A DNA stretch of 64,000 bases, from the NCBI GenBank assembly GCA_028707085.1, contig JAQTUW010000010.1, positions 19,071-83,070 of the forward strand. The letters are read 5' to 3'. The notes beneath the pieces are model-generated. The model saw nothing but the letters and a program-made list of their open reading frames with translations, was not told the DNA's origin and did not search any database. Shown here piece after piece: positions 29,298 to 38,884 of this stretch. This DNA comes from Methylococcales bacterium (lineage in GTDB: Bacteria > Pseudomonadota > Gammaproteobacteria > Methylococcales > Methylomonadaceae). Numbering within the stretch: position 1 is the stretch's first letter; each line of letters opens with the position of its first letter. A program made the translations under genes and the position numbers.

Positions 29298-29747
29298 ATG
29301 CATATCAGCCTTGCTACACTCTCCGACATTCCGGCGCTTTGCGGTTTGCTGAACAGTCTGTTCAGCCAGGAGCTGGAATTTTCCCCCGATGTTGACGCCC
29401 AAAGCTGCGGGCTGGGCAAGATCATCGCCGATCCGGAAATCGGCTGCATTCTGGTGGCCCGGCGTCAGGAGCAGGTGATAGGCATGGTCAATTTGCTGTA
29501 TACGGTTTCCACCGCGCTGGGCGCGCGGGTGGCGATACTGGAAGACATGGTGATGATGCCGGCCGAGCGTAATGCCGGGCTGGGTTCGCTGTTGCTGGGC
29601 AGGGCGGTTGAACAGGCCAAAGCCCGGGACTGCCGACGCATTACCTTGCTGACCGACCAGACCAATCTGGCTGCGCAACGGTTTTATGCCCGACAAGGGT
29701 TTGCGGTTTCCGGGATGATTCCGATGCGGCTGGATTTACGGCAATAG
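29298..29747 (+). CDS. GNAT-family N-acetyltransferase
   Basis: A 149-residue acetyltransferase. The acetyl-CoA binding region is VAILEDMVMMPAERNAGLGS followed by LLLGRAVEQAKARDC, and the C-terminal part has NLAAQRFYARQGF. Substrate unknown. GC-rich codon use resumes here, so the core chromosome seems to restart at about 29290 after the island. Convergent with the permease gene, eight bases apart. Confidence 0.88.
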   Translation: MHISLATLSDIPALCGLLNSLFSQELEFSPDVDAQSCGLGKIIADPEIGCILVARRQEQVIGMVNLLYTVSTALGARVAILEDMVMMPAERNAGLGSLLLGRAVEQAKARDCRRITLLTDQTNLAAQRFYARQGFAVSGMIPMRLDLRQ

Positions 29748-29755
29748 TCCCACCT

Positions 29756-31144
29756 TTAACGCAAGGCGCTATGTTTGACGCCATAACCGAAATAGATGCC
29801 AAAACCCAGTAACAGCCAGACAAATAGCCGTACCCAGGTATCCGCGGGTAATCCGGCCATCAGCCCTAGACAGACCAATATGCCCGCCAGCGGCACATAG
29901 GGCACATAAGGGCATTTGAAATGCCGGGGTAGTTCCGGGTGGCTGATGCGCAGAATCCATACCCCGCCGCAGACCAGAGCAAACGCAAACAGAGTGCCGA
30001 TGCTGACCAATTCCCCCAGTTTTTCGATAGGCATGAAGCCGGCCAGCAGGGCCACCGCGATACCGACCAGCAAGGTGGATTGGTGCGGAGTCTGAAATAG
30101 GGGGTGCACCTTGGCAAACAGCGGCGGCAGCAGTTTATCCCTGGACATTGAATAAAAAATCCGGCTCTGGCCCATCAGCAGTACCAGCATGACCGATGTC
30201 AGGCCGGCTATCGCGCCGAGTTTGATCAGCGGCGACAGCCAGGTCATGCCGATATGGTCGACCGCCAGCGCGATAGGGGCGGGCACGTTCAATTCTGTAT
30301 AGGAAATAATGCCGGTCAGTACGGCGGCCACCAGGATGTACAATGCGGTGCAGGCCACCAGCGAAACGATAATGCCGAAAGGCACGTCTTTTTCGGGATT
30401 GATGGCTTCCTGCGCGGCGGTGGACACCGCATCGAAACCGATATAGGCAAAAAAGATGACGCCGGCCCCGGTGACGATGCCGTTGACGCCGAAAGGCGCA
30501 AAATTTGCCCAGTTTTCGGTCTGAATATGGCCGCTGCCGGCAAAAATGAAGACGATAATCACGGCCAGTTTGGTGACAACCATGACGAAATTGAACTGAG
30601 CGGACTGGCGGATGCCGATAATCAGCAGGCCGGTCAATAACAGGATGATGATCATTGCCGGCAAGTTCACCAGTCCCTGCCCGGGGTCGGCAAGATAGGC
30701 CGTGGTCAGATAGGTCGGAAGGTTGACGCCCAGGGTACTGAGAAAACTGGTCAGATAACCGGCCCAGCCTATGGCTACCGTGCTGCTGGCCAGCGCATAT
30801 TCCAGCACCAGATCCCAGCCGATAATCCAGGCCATCAGTTCGCCCATGGTAGCATAGGCGTAACTATAGGCGCTGCCGGACACCGGAATCATGGAGGCCA
30901 GTTCGCTGTAACAGAGCGCCGCCAGCGCACAAGCTATGCCGGCCAGCATGAAGGAGACGATAATGGCTGGCCCGGCAAATTTGGCGGCGACGATACCGGT
31001 TAGCACAAAGATGCCGGCGCCGATGATGGCGCCCACTCCCAGCACGGTCAAGTCTTTGGCGTCCAGGGTTTTTTTCAGGCTGTTTCCGTCCGAACTGAGT
31101 GCGGCGATGGATTTGCGTTGCAGCAATTGTTGGGGGATGTTCAT
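29756..31144 (-). CDS. APC-superfamily amino acid permease (cationic amino acid transporter type)
   Basis: A 462-residue permease with about 12 membrane helices. LGVGAIIGAGIFVLTGIVAA in the first helix is the substrate-binding glycine motif of APC transporters, and IGFDAVSTAAQEAINPEKDV in the sixth region marks the CAT/YfnA subgroup. Probably an amino acid/proton symporter of the inner membrane. Specificity cannot be assigned. Confidence 0.9.
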   Translation of the reverse strand: MNIPQQLLQRKSIAALSSDGNSLKKTLDAKDLTVLGVGAIIGAGIFVLTGIVAAKFAGPAIIVSFMLAGIACALAALCYSELASMIPVSGSAYSYAYATMGELMAWIIGWDLVLEYALASSTVAIGWAGYLTSFLSTLGVNLPTYLTTAYLADPGQGLVNLPAMIIILLLTGLLIIGIRQSAQFNFVMVVTKLAVIIVFIFAGSGHIQTENWANFAPFGVNGIVTGAGVIFFAYIGFDAVSTAAQEAINPEKDVPFGIIVSLVACTALYILVAAVLTGIISYTELNVPAPIALAVDHIGMTWLSPLIKLGAIAGLTSVMLVLLMGQSRIFYSMSRDKLLPPLFAKVHPLFQTPHQSTLLVGIAVALLAGFMPIEKLGELVSIGTLFAFALVCGGVWILRISHPELPRHFKCPYVPYVPLAGILVCLGLMAGLPADTWVRLFVWLLLGFGIYFGYGVKHSALR

Positions 31145-31236
31145 TCAATTTCCAGTAAGCATGCTATAAAAAGCGGATGTCGATTGGCGCTTGATCATTG
31201 TCAGGAGGGGCGGCGTCAGATTTCCGGTGGTTGAGG

Positions 31237-31998
31237 TTATGGTCGTAGCCCGCCCGCAGTGTTGATCTCCGGTTTGTTTTTGGCGCCGTCGAAACGGGCG
31301 CCGGTGGCGATGACATGATCGAATATGGCGTCATGCAGTTTGGTTTCGGAAAAATTGGCGTTGCTTAAATTGGCGCCGGTCAGGTTTGCGCCGTCCATGT
31401 CTGCGGAAAACAGATCGGCGTTTTGCAGATTGGCGTTAACCAGTTTGGCGTGCCGGAGCATGGCCCGGCCGAGTTTGGCGTTACTCAGATTGGCGCCGGT
31501 CAGGTTTGCGCCTTTCAGATTGGCGCGCATTAGGCCCATGGACTGATTCTTCATGTCCGCCGCCCAGTTGATATTGCTCAGGTCGGCGTCGGTCAGATTG
31601 GCGCCGTCCATCACAGCAATCACCCGACTGCCGCTGAGGTTGGCATGGCTCAGGTCGGCATGCATCAGGCTGACGCCGAAAATACTGGTATTCGCCAGAT
31701 TGGCGCCGCTGAGATTGATGCGGGTCATGACGGTTAAATCCAGCACCAGGCCAGCCAGATTGCAGTGGCTGAGGTTGGCCTGTCTGAGATCGGCCCCCCA
31801 TAGATCGGCCTGACGGAAGTCTAGTCCGGACAGATCCAGCCCGGTCAGATCCTTGCGACGCAAATCTGCAGGATGCTGCTTGTTGGCCCTGGCGAGCAGT
31901 TGTTCGATTTCCGCTCTGCTCAAATCGGCGGCGGCGGCCTGAAAAACGGCCAGCAGCGCCAGTATTAACGCAGCTTTGCGGCTCTGTAAAATCTTCAT
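31237..31998 (-). CDS. Exported pentapeptide-repeat protein
   Basis: A 253-residue protein with a signal peptide (about 1-24, ending AAAADLS) followed by about 40 consecutive pentapeptide repeats A(D/N)LXX from about residue 45 to 240, which should form a right-handed quadrilateral beta helix. GGAG precedes the ATG. The signal peptide points to the periplasm, unlike Qnr/MfpA proteins that shield gyrase in the cytosol. Function unknown. It lies downstream of the hox operon on the same strand but 129 bases away. Confidence 0.88.
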   Translation of the reverse strand: MKILQSRKAALILALLAVFQAAAADLSRAEIEQLLARANKQHPADLRRKDLTGLDLSGLDFRQADLWGADLRQANLSHCNLAGLVLDLTVMTRINLSGANLANTSIFGVSLMHADLSHANLSGSRVIAVMDGANLTDADLSNINWAADMKNQSMGLMRANLKGANLTGANLSNAKLGRAMLRHAKLVNANLQNADLFSADMDGANLTGANLSNANFSETKLHDAIFDHVIATGARFDGAKNKPEINTAGGLRP

Positions 31999-32127
31999 GA
32001 TCAGTCTCCAGTGCGTTCTGTTTATTTTTATCCACGTTCGCCGGCGCGTCTCCGAGCCGGTCTGCTGGCGATTCTACAAGTATACGCCTGACAAATACAG
32101 GGTGTCCGCGTAGCGAATTCAGGTCTT

Positions 32128-32610
32128 TTAACCCCTTCCAATTTGCCGTCGCCAGCATTCCGCCGTCGGTTCGGCCAGCAACAGCCGGGTAAACCGGCAG
32201 GCCAGTTGTAAATTATGCTGGGCATTAGCGCTCAACTGCTCGCCCAGTTCAAAATTTGTACCCTGAATGCTCAACAGAAAGCAGGGCGGCGGCATTGGGC
32301 CGATGGTGTTATGGTAGACCTGCAGTACGGCTGCGGGACTCATGGCGTGGCTGGTATAACTGCGATCCTGTTCCGCCCTGATTTCCTCCAGCCGGAACGC
32401 GGCATTCGCCGATACGGTGGCGTCTGCAAACAGTACCAGTTCCCGATTTTGCAAATCCAGGGCGTGTTCGATTTGCAACTGGAAGTCGCTTAGCAGTTCA
32501 ACAGCGGATAGATCCGCTTGCCGCTCGATAAAATCCAGCAATAGCGGCCCTAGCGCATCGTCGCCCCGGCTGGGATTGCCGCAGGCAATGACCAGCAGCG
32601 GTTTGCGCAT
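32128..32610 (-). CDS. hoxW: Hydrogenase maturation endopeptidase HoxW
   Basis: A 160-residue protease that trims the C-terminus of the [NiFe] hydrogenase large subunit after nickel insertion. The N-terminal IACGNPSRGDDALGP has the conserved Asp used to sense the metal, and LFADATVSA holds the second conserved Asp. It begins directly after the hoxH stop, which identifies HoxH as its substrate. Confidence 0.9.
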   Translation of the reverse strand: MRKPLLVIACGNPSRGDDALGPLLLDFIERQADLSAVELLSDFQLQIEHALDLQNRELVLFADATVSANAAFRLEEIRAEQDRSYTSHAMSPAAVLQVYHNTIGPMPPPCFLLSIQGTNFELGEQLSANAQHNLQLACRFTRLLLAEPTAECWRRQIGRG

Positions 32611-34110
32611 CTATTGGTTGGCCCGCTCAAACTTGCCGTTGCTGTGTCGGGTCAGGTGGTCTATCTGCCTGCCTGCCGCATCCAGTAGTTCAACTTGCAG
32701 CGGCATTTTGCCGACGGCATGGGTCGCACAGGACAAACAGGGGTCGTAAGCCCGGATAGCTACTTCCAGATTGTTGAGCAAAGGCTCGGTTAGTTCCCGG
32801 CCGGACAGGTATTCGGCCGCCACTTGGCGCACAGATTCGTTCATGCCCATATTGTTGCTGGTGGTGGAAACAATCAGATTGGCTTTGGTGACGATATCGT
32901 TTTCATCAACCTGATAATGGTGAAACAGGGCGCCGCGCGGCGCTTCAATCACGCCTATGCCTTCGAAGCGTCTTTCGCCTTTGGCCAGCAGTTCCGCGCC
33001 CATGATGTCCGGATCGTTCAGCAGCAAGCGGATGCTTTCCGCGCAGTGCAATAGCTCGATCATTCGCGCCCAGTGGAAAGCCAGGGTGCTGTGCACGATC
33101 GCTTCGTCGGCATGCTGTTTAAAGTCCATTCTGGCGGATTCGGCTAGTGGGGTGTCGATAAAATCGCAGTTATTGATTCTGGCCAGCGGCCCGACCCGGT
33201 ACCAGCCCATGTCCGTGCCCAGGGAAGTCAGAAATGGGAACTTCATATAACTCCATGAGCGTACTTCTTCATGAATGATATCGGTGTAATGGCAATAATC
33301 GAACTGGTCTATCAGGGTTTCCCCTCTTTCATTTTTAACCCGGATGCCGCCGTGATAAAGCTCCAGCGCGCCGCTCGGCTTGATCAGCCCCAGGTAGTTG
33401 CTGCGAATGGTGGCGAAGTTGTCGTAATAGGACGGATTGGAGGTATGCACCTTTTTGACCAGCGCCACGGCCGCTTCCGCCCAGTTGATGATTTGCGCGA
33501 TATCCTCAAGCAGATAATCCCGCTCGGCCCTGCTCAGCGCCTTGTTCATGCCGCCGGCAACCGCGCCGCTGCCGTGTATCCGCTTGCCGGACACCATGCG
33601 TATCACTTCCTGCCCGTATTTGCGCAGTTTGACGCCCTGCAGGCCGATGTCCGGATAATCCCCCAGCACAGCCAGAATATTGCGTTTGCCGATGTCGCTT
33701 TCAAAGCCGTACAGCAAATCCGGACTGGCCAGATGAAAAAAATGTAGGGCATGGGATTGCAGCACCTGCCCGAAATGTAACAGCCGCCGCAATTTGTCGG
33801 CAGAGACCGGCAGCGTGGCGGGATCGATGCCTACCAGTTGATCAATGGCTTTGGCGGCGGCCAGATGATGGCTGACCGGGCAGATGCCGCACAAACGCTG
33901 TACCAGCACAGGCAATTCCCAATAAGGCCGGCCCTGGATAAATTTTTCAAACCCCCGAAACTCGACAATATGCAGCCGCACCTGTTTGATGTTGTTGTTT
34001 TCGTCCAGCAATAAACTGACTTTGCCATGGCCTTCGACCCGCGAGACGGGATCGACCGCCACCCGTTTCAGGTTTTCCGGCTGTTCGGCGGTTTCAAGAT
34101 ATTCGTACAT
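32611..34110 (-). CDS. hoxH: NAD-linked [NiFe] hydrogenase large subunit HoxH
   Basis: The catalytic subunit, 499 residues. The two pairs of nickel-binding cysteines are RLCGICPVSHH near residue 62 and DPCLSCATH near 457; RVEGHG lies near the N-terminus. Sequence after the last His is about 35 residues long and should be cut off by HoxW. Features match group 3d (bidirectional, NAD-reducing) enzymes. Genes for nickel insertion (hyp) are not in the window. Confidence 0.96.
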   Translation of the reverse strand: MYEYLETAEQPENLKRVAVDPVSRVEGHGKVSLLLDENNNIKQVRLHIVEFRGFEKFIQGRPYWELPVLVQRLCGICPVSHHLAAAKAIDQLVGIDPATLPVSADKLRRLLHFGQVLQSHALHFFHLASPDLLYGFESDIGKRNILAVLGDYPDIGLQGVKLRKYGQEVIRMVSGKRIHGSGAVAGGMNKALSRAERDYLLEDIAQIINWAEAAVALVKKVHTSNPSYYDNFATIRSNYLGLIKPSGALELYHGGIRVKNERGETLIDQFDYCHYTDIIHEEVRSWSYMKFPFLTSLGTDMGWYRVGPLARINNCDFIDTPLAESARMDFKQHADEAIVHSTLAFHWARMIELLHCAESIRLLLNDPDIMGAELLAKGERRFEGIGVIEAPRGALFHHYQVDENDIVTKANLIVSTTSNNMGMNESVRQVAAEYLSGRELTEPLLNNLEVAIRAYDPCLSCATHAVGKMPLQVELLDAAGRQIDHLTRHSNGKFERANQ

Positions 34111-34151
34111 AATTGTCCCTATTGCGCTTGTTAAAAACGGGCGGCGCAGCG

Positions 34152-34691
34152 TTAATCATAGTGAATTAGCTCATAAGGTAGAACCGGATCGCGCCCTTCC
34201 AGCAACGCGGTCAGGAACGTCCAGAACACGTCCGCCGAAGGCGGACAGCCCGGCAGGAAGTAATCGATCTTGACGATTTCATGAATCGGCCGCACCTTGT
34301 CCAGTAGCAGAGGCAATTCCGGGTCGCCGGGTATCTGTGCATTTTCCACGCCTATGCCGTCACGATAGGCTTCCAGCAGACAGTCTTCCAGCGATAGATG
34401 ATTGCGCATGGCAGGCAGGCCGCCGTTGATGGCGCAGGCTCCCACCGCCACCAGGATATTGCAGTTTTTGCGAAACTCGCGCAGGGTATGCACGTTTTCC
34501 GAATTGCACACTCCACCTTCGATCAGGCCGATGTCGCACGCGCCGCAGTGTTCGATATCGGTAAGCGGCGAGCGGTCGAATTCCACTTGTCCGGCCAGAC
34601 TTAACAACCGTTCGTCCAGATCCAGAAAGGACATGTGACACCCGAAACAGCCGGCCAGTGAAGTGGTTGCGATTCTGATTTTATTCGCCAT
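34152..34691 (-). CDS. hoxY: NAD-linked [NiFe] hydrogenase small subunit HoxY
   Basis: A 179-residue electron-transfer subunit carrying the proximal [4Fe-4S] cluster: GCFGCHMSFLDLDE at the N-terminus, VAVGACAINGG in the middle and FLPGCPPSADVFW near the end supply the cysteines. The short size, without a signal peptide or medial and distal clusters, fits the cytoplasmic group 3d enzyme. It overlaps hoxU by 11 bases. Confidence 0.95.
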   Translation of the reverse strand: MANKIRIATTSLAGCFGCHMSFLDLDERLLSLAGQVEFDRSPLTDIEHCGACDIGLIEGGVCNSENVHTLREFRKNCNILVAVGACAINGGLPAMRNHLSLEDCLLEAYRDGIGVENAQIPGDPELPLLLDKVRPIHEIVKIDYFLPGCPPSADVFWTFLTALLEGRDPVLPYELIHYD

Positions 34692-35397
34692 CTGCGCACT
34701 CCTGCTGCAAGGCTGCTTCGCTGATGGTTTGATGGTCGTAAATGCGCTGGCCGATGGGAATTTGGTAACCGGTGCGTTTGATCAGAATGGCCCCTGTCGG
34801 GCAGACATGGACGGCCTGATCGTCGATTTCGATGTCGCTGTCTTTTAAATAGCCGCTGGCCGAATTGACGATCAAATGTTTGTTGATGCCGCGACCGCTG
34901 ATGGCGAACACGTTTTTGCCGTCTTTTTCCTGGCTGGCGCGCACGCATAAATTGCAAAAGATGCAGCGATTGCGCTCTAGCAGAATTTCGGGATGACTGG
35001 CGTCGATTTCGCGTTGCGGATAAAAATGCGGAAAATGATTATCCAGCATATGCAACGCGTAAGCGACCGCCTGTAATTGGCAATTGCCGGATTTTTCGCA
35101 GGACGGACAGAAATGGTTGCCTTCCACAAACAGCATCTGGGTGAGTCTTTGCCTGTCCTCTGTTAAATCCCGGCGGTTGTTCAGCACGGTCTGGCCTGAC
35201 GCAGCCGGAAAGGTGCAGGCTGAACAATTGCGGCCGTTGACATTGACCGTGCACAGTTTGCAACTGCCGTGCGGGCTATAACCGGGTTTATGGCACAGAT
35301 GCGGAATATAAACGCCCGCCGCGGTTGCGGCCTCGATGATGGTCTGTCCGTCCTCGAAAGGGATGTTCCGTCCGTCGATATTGATGGTGTCGCGCAT
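34681..35397 (-). CDS. hoxU: Hydrogenase diaphorase subunit HoxU
   Basis: A 238-residue NuoG-like Fe-S subunit linking the hydrogenase and diaphorase halves. A [2Fe-2S] ferredoxin domain (CHKPGYSPHGSCKLC, NCSACTFP) is followed by the His/Cys motif GNHFCPSCEKSGNCQL and a ferredoxin-like part with CIFCNLC and VCPTGAI. Length matches HoxU of Cupriavidus. One base separates it from hoxF. Confidence 0.95.
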   Translation of the reverse strand: MRDTINIDGRNIPFEDGQTIIEAATAAGVYIPHLCHKPGYSPHGSCKLCTVNVNGRNCSACTFPAASGQTVLNNRRDLTEDRQRLTQMLFVEGNHFCPSCEKSGNCQLQAVAYALHMLDNHFPHFYPQREIDASHPEILLERNRCIFCNLCVRASQEKDGKNVFAISGRGINKHLIVNSASGYLKDSDIEIDDQAVHVCPTGAILIKRTGYQIPIGQRIYDHQTISEAALQQECADGE

Positions 35398-35398
35398 C

Positions 35399-37177
35399 TT
35401 ATTCCTCCACTTGTGTCAGATGGGCCGCGCTATCGTCACGATGAGCCATGCGCCGGGCTACATCCAGCGCCGCATCCAGATCGAAACCGGGTTCGTAGCT
35501 GATCGTTTTCAGTTGGTTATGGTATAGATCCGGATAGCGTTCCAGTGTGCTCAGGATCGGATTGGCGGCAGTCTGGCCCAAACCACAGTGACTGTAATTT
35601 TTAACCAGCCTGCAGAGGGCTTCCAGTTCTGCGACATCGCCTGCTGAACCATGACCGTCAACAATCTTATCCAGCTGGTTTTTTAGCAAAGAGGTGCCGA
35701 CCCGGCAAGGCGTACAAAAACCGCAGCTTTCGTGCGCAAAAAAATGCATGAAATTCTGTACGATCTGGAACAGGTTGCGGCTGGTGTTAAAGATAATGAA
35801 CGAACCGCCGGTCGCCAGATCTTCAAAAGCCAGTTTTCTGTCCAGTTCCTGAGCGCTGATGAACACCCCCGAGGGGCCGCCGACCTGCACGCCAAGCACT
35901 TCATCGGCCCGGCAGTCCAGCAAAATCTGGCGGATGGGCGTGCCGAACGGATATTCATAAATACCCGGCGCCTGACAGTCGCCGCTGATGCTGATGATTT
36001 TACTGCCAGCCGATTTTTCGCTACCCGTAGCGCAGAACCATGCGTCGCCGTTAACCATAATTGCCGCCGCGGCCAGAAAGGTTTCAACATTATTCACCAC
36101 GGTGGGTTGGTTCAGATAGCCGTGGGTGACAGGATACGGCGGCCGGTTACGCGGAATGCCGGGCTTGCCTTCCAGGGATTCGATCAGGGCGGATTCCTCG
36201 CCGCAGATATAGGCGCCGGCACCCAGTCGAATCTCTATATCGAACCGCAAGCCCCTGCCCAGTATGTTGCCGCCCAGCAAGCCGGCATCCCGGCGCTGCT
36301 GGAGGATATGCTGCAATTTGTCGTGTAGAAACAGGTATTCGACGCGCAAATATAAAAAACCCTGTTCCGCGCCTATGATTGCCGCACAGATTGTCATGCC
36401 TTCAAATACCTGATCGGCGTAACGGTTGAGCAAAACCCTGTCCTTGAAAGTGCCGGGTTCGCCTTCGTCGGCATTGCAGACCACAAAACGCTGCTCGCCG
36501 GGTTCCTCTGCGCATAGCCGCCATTTCATCGCGGTTTTAAAGCCGGCCCCGCCCCGGCCACGCAGGCCGGAACGGTCGATTTCATCCAGGCTGACCTGTA
36601 AACCTTTGACGTACAGTCGCTCCAGTCCTGCGCCTGCGGGTATAGGGTCATTCAGTAGCAAGCCGGGTTTTTTGATATTGTCTTCGACTGCAAACAGGTG
36701 CTCGGGCCATGTGGACAGCGGTTGCTGCCGTTCTATCAGATCGGCGATCTCGTCCAGTCTGGCTGTGTCCAGCCGGGTAAGCGGATAGCCGTTCACCAGC
36801 GCCGCCGGTCCCTGTTCGCATAAACCGGTGCATGAGGTGTTATTGAGGCTCACCAGCCCGTCTTCCCGCACCTGGCCGATGCTTACTTTTAATCTGCCGG
36901 ATAGGCGGTCGATCAGGTTTTGCTTGTCCAGCATCCGGTCGGTAATTGAATCGCTGAACAGGATATCGTACTGGCCCTGTGGCGTTAAATGAAAAAAACT
37001 GTAAAATTCAATGTCCGCAATGATTTGCGTGCGCGGCATTTGCAGTTGTCCGGCCAGCAGATCAATGGCTTCTGCCGGTATATGCCGATAGTGGGATTGC
37101 ACGGTTCTCAAAATCTGTAACAGTCTCACCGGCTGGTGGCCGGCCTGTTGCGCGGCAGCCCGAATAAACTCTTTCAT
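35399..37177 (-). CDS. hoxF: Hydrogenase diaphorase subunit HoxF with fused NuoE-like domain
   Basis: A 592-residue flavoprotein that exchanges electrons with NAD(H). Residues 1-150 resemble NuoE/HoxE, and the rest resembles NuoF: GLRGRGGAGFKTAMKW binds FMN/NAD, NADEGEPGTFKDR and GAGAYICGEESALIESLEG follow, and ESCGFCTPCRVG with a later HCGLGQ binds the [4Fe-4S] cluster. The NuoE-like part keeps the CTGLC pair but has no cysteines at the earlier pair position (FSDSITDRM), so its [2Fe-2S] cluster may be absent. This fused form is like HoxF of Cupriavidus necator and unlike the separate hoxE and hoxF of cyanobacteria. First gene of the operon; GGTGAG precedes the ATG. Confidence 0.95.
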   Translation of the reverse strand: MKEFIRAAAQQAGHQPVRLLQILRTVQSHYRHIPAEAIDLLAGQLQMPRTQIIADIEFYSFFHLTPQGQYDILFSDSITDRMLDKQNLIDRLSGRLKVSIGQVREDGLVSLNNTSCTGLCEQGPAALVNGYPLTRLDTARLDEIADLIERQQPLSTWPEHLFAVEDNIKKPGLLLNDPIPAGAGLERLYVKGLQVSLDEIDRSGLRGRGGAGFKTAMKWRLCAEEPGEQRFVVCNADEGEPGTFKDRVLLNRYADQVFEGMTICAAIIGAEQGFLYLRVEYLFLHDKLQHILQQRRDAGLLGGNILGRGLRFDIEIRLGAGAYICGEESALIESLEGKPGIPRNRPPYPVTHGYLNQPTVVNNVETFLAAAAIMVNGDAWFCATGSEKSAGSKIISISGDCQAPGIYEYPFGTPIRQILLDCRADEVLGVQVGGPSGVFISAQELDRKLAFEDLATGGSFIIFNTSRNLFQIVQNFMHFFAHESCGFCTPCRVGTSLLKNQLDKIVDGHGSAGDVAELEALCRLVKNYSHCGLGQTAANPILSTLERYPDLYHNQLKTISYEPGFDLDAALDVARRMAHRDDSAAHLTQVEE

Positions 37178-37214
37178 TGTTTCTCACCGATTGCTTTGTT
37201 GACTTTGACTTTAC

Positions 37215-37673
37215 ATGAGTAGCTCAAAAAAATCCGGTTTCAAATCGGCCCTGGATTTTGATGTTCGCCAGTTGTCGGTAATGCAGGCGATTATCGCCGA
37301 GCAAATGGCGATGCTGGCAGTCATCAAAACGGCATTGCCGGCGGAAATCGCAGAACAAGTTCAGCATTGCGTTCATTCCGGAAACAGGCTGCTGCTTTAC
37401 ATGGCGTCAGCAGGCTGGGCTTCGCAAGTCCGCTTCTATCAGCGGGATATACTAACCAAATTAGCTGAATCTGGACACAGAAAAATTGGCGCTCTGCAAG
37501 TTAAAATCAGTCCACCTATTCTGGAGCCGTCTCCCGGTAGACCGGTGCAACTGCCCTCGGCGGAAAATATCAGCCTGATTCGCAGCCAGATCGAGGACAA
37601 AACAGACAGCGATGTACTCAAACAGGCTTTGCTGAGACTGGCTGAAACCCTGGATAAACGTTTACAGGGTTAA
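37215..37673 (+). CDS. DciA-like DUF721 protein
   Basis: A 152-residue DUF721 protein. This family includes DciA, which helps load the replicative helicase DnaB in bacteria lacking DnaC. The N-terminal half has the domain pattern (CVHSGNRLLLYMASAGWASQ, RFYQRDIL), and the C-terminal half looks disordered and helical. It is divergent from hoxF with only 37 bases between them, so the hox promoter probably overlaps this gene's start. Confidence 0.75.
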   Translation: MSSSKKSGFKSALDFDVRQLSVMQAIIAEQMAMLAVIKTALPAEIAEQVQHCVHSGNRLLLYMASAGWASQVRFYQRDILTKLAESGHRKIGALQVKISPPILEPSPGRPVQLPSAENISLIRSQIEDKTDSDVLKQALLRLAETLDKRLQG

Positions 37674-37775
37674 CGCCACCGTGTCGTATTCCGGTTACCT
37701 GTCGCTGTTATTCAATTTAACGGCAGTTTGGTATGATAGCCCGCTATCGAAACGTATTATCGCACCCTTGAATTC

Positions 37776-38795
37776 ATGCAAATCCAGACCACGCTGCAAA
37801 AATTACTCAACAGACAAAACCTCAGTACGGAGGAAATGCGGGCGGTGATGCTGTCCATGATGGGTGGTGAATTGACCGACGCCCAGATTGCCGGGTTTCT
37901 GATTGCCCTGCGCTGCAAGGGTGAAAGCGTGGCGGAAATCGCGGTGGCGGTCGAGGTCATGCGCGAACTGGCGCAAAGAGTGGATGTGCCGGGCGAACAC
38001 GTCATCGACACCTGCGGCACCGGCGGCGATGGCGCCAATACCTTCAACATATCCACTACGGCCGCATTCGTGGTGTCCGCTGTCGGCGGTAAAGTCGCCA
38101 AACACGGCAACCGTTCGGTGTCCAGTAGTTGCGGCAGCGCTGATCTGCTGGAAGCCGCTGGTGTAAATCTGGATTTGACCGCCAGTCAGGTCGGGCAGTG
38201 CATCAACGATATCGGCATCGGCTTTTTATTTGCCGCCAGACACCATAATGCGGTCAGGCATACCGTGGGGCCGCGCAAGGAAATGGGGGTAAGAACCTTG
38301 TTTAACCTGATAGGCCCGTTGTCCAATCCTGCCCAGGCCCGGCATCAACTGATCGGCGTTTTCGACAATCACTGGCTGACGCCTGTGGCGGAGGTCTTGA
38401 AACAGCTTGGCAGTCGTCATGTGCTAGTCGTCCATGCCGAGGATGGGCTGGACGAAATCAGTATCGCCGCCGCCACCCATGTCGCCGAACTGAAACAGGG
38501 CGTGATCAGCACCTATACTCTGACGCCCGAGCAATTCGGGTTGCCGCGCAGCGGTCTGGCAACGTTGGCGGTAAAAGATGTTCAGTCCAGTCTGGCCCTG
38601 GTCAAATCAGTGCTGGACAATCGGCCGGGGCCCGCCCGCGACATCGTCGCCCTGAATGCCGGCACCGCCATTTATGCCGCGGATTTGTGCGATTCCCTGC
38701 AGGAAGGCGTTAACAAGGCATTGCAGGTGATCGAAAACGGTAGCGCCAGAGCCAAATTGCAGGCGCTGATAGACTACACCGGAAAATTTCGGTAA
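37776..38795 (+). CDS. trpD: Anthranilate phosphoribosyltransferase
   Basis: A 339-residue enzyme adding the phosphoribosyl group to anthranilate in tryptophan synthesis. The PRPP-binding motif [17 protein letters not shown] is near residue 78, [19 protein letters not shown] follows, and [11 protein letters not shown] is the second signature. Normal length. No trpG or trpC sits next to it in the window. Confidence 0.97.
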   Translation: MQIQTTLQKLLNRQNLSTEEMRAVMLSMMGGELTDAQIAGFLIALRCKGESVAEIAVAVEVMRELAQRVDVPGEHVIDTCGTGGDGANTFNISTTAAFVVSAVGGKVAKHGNRSVSSSCGSADLLEAAGVNLDLTASQVGQCINDIGIGFLFAARHHNAVRHTVGPRKEMGVRTLFNLIGPLSNPAQARHQLIGVFDNHWLTPVAEVLKQLGSRHVLVVHAEDGLDEISIAAATHVAELKQGVISTYTLTPEQFGLPRSGLATLAVKDVQSSLALVKSVLDNRPGPARDIVALNAGTAIYAADLCDSLQEGVNKALQVIENGSARAKLQALIDYTGKFR

Positions 38796-38884
38796 CACCC
38801 ATACAGCCGATCCGCTTCGGTAGGCATGGGTTAAACAAGCTGGAGTAGATTAATCGTCGGCATGTCGCGGCTGAATGGCTGCGA

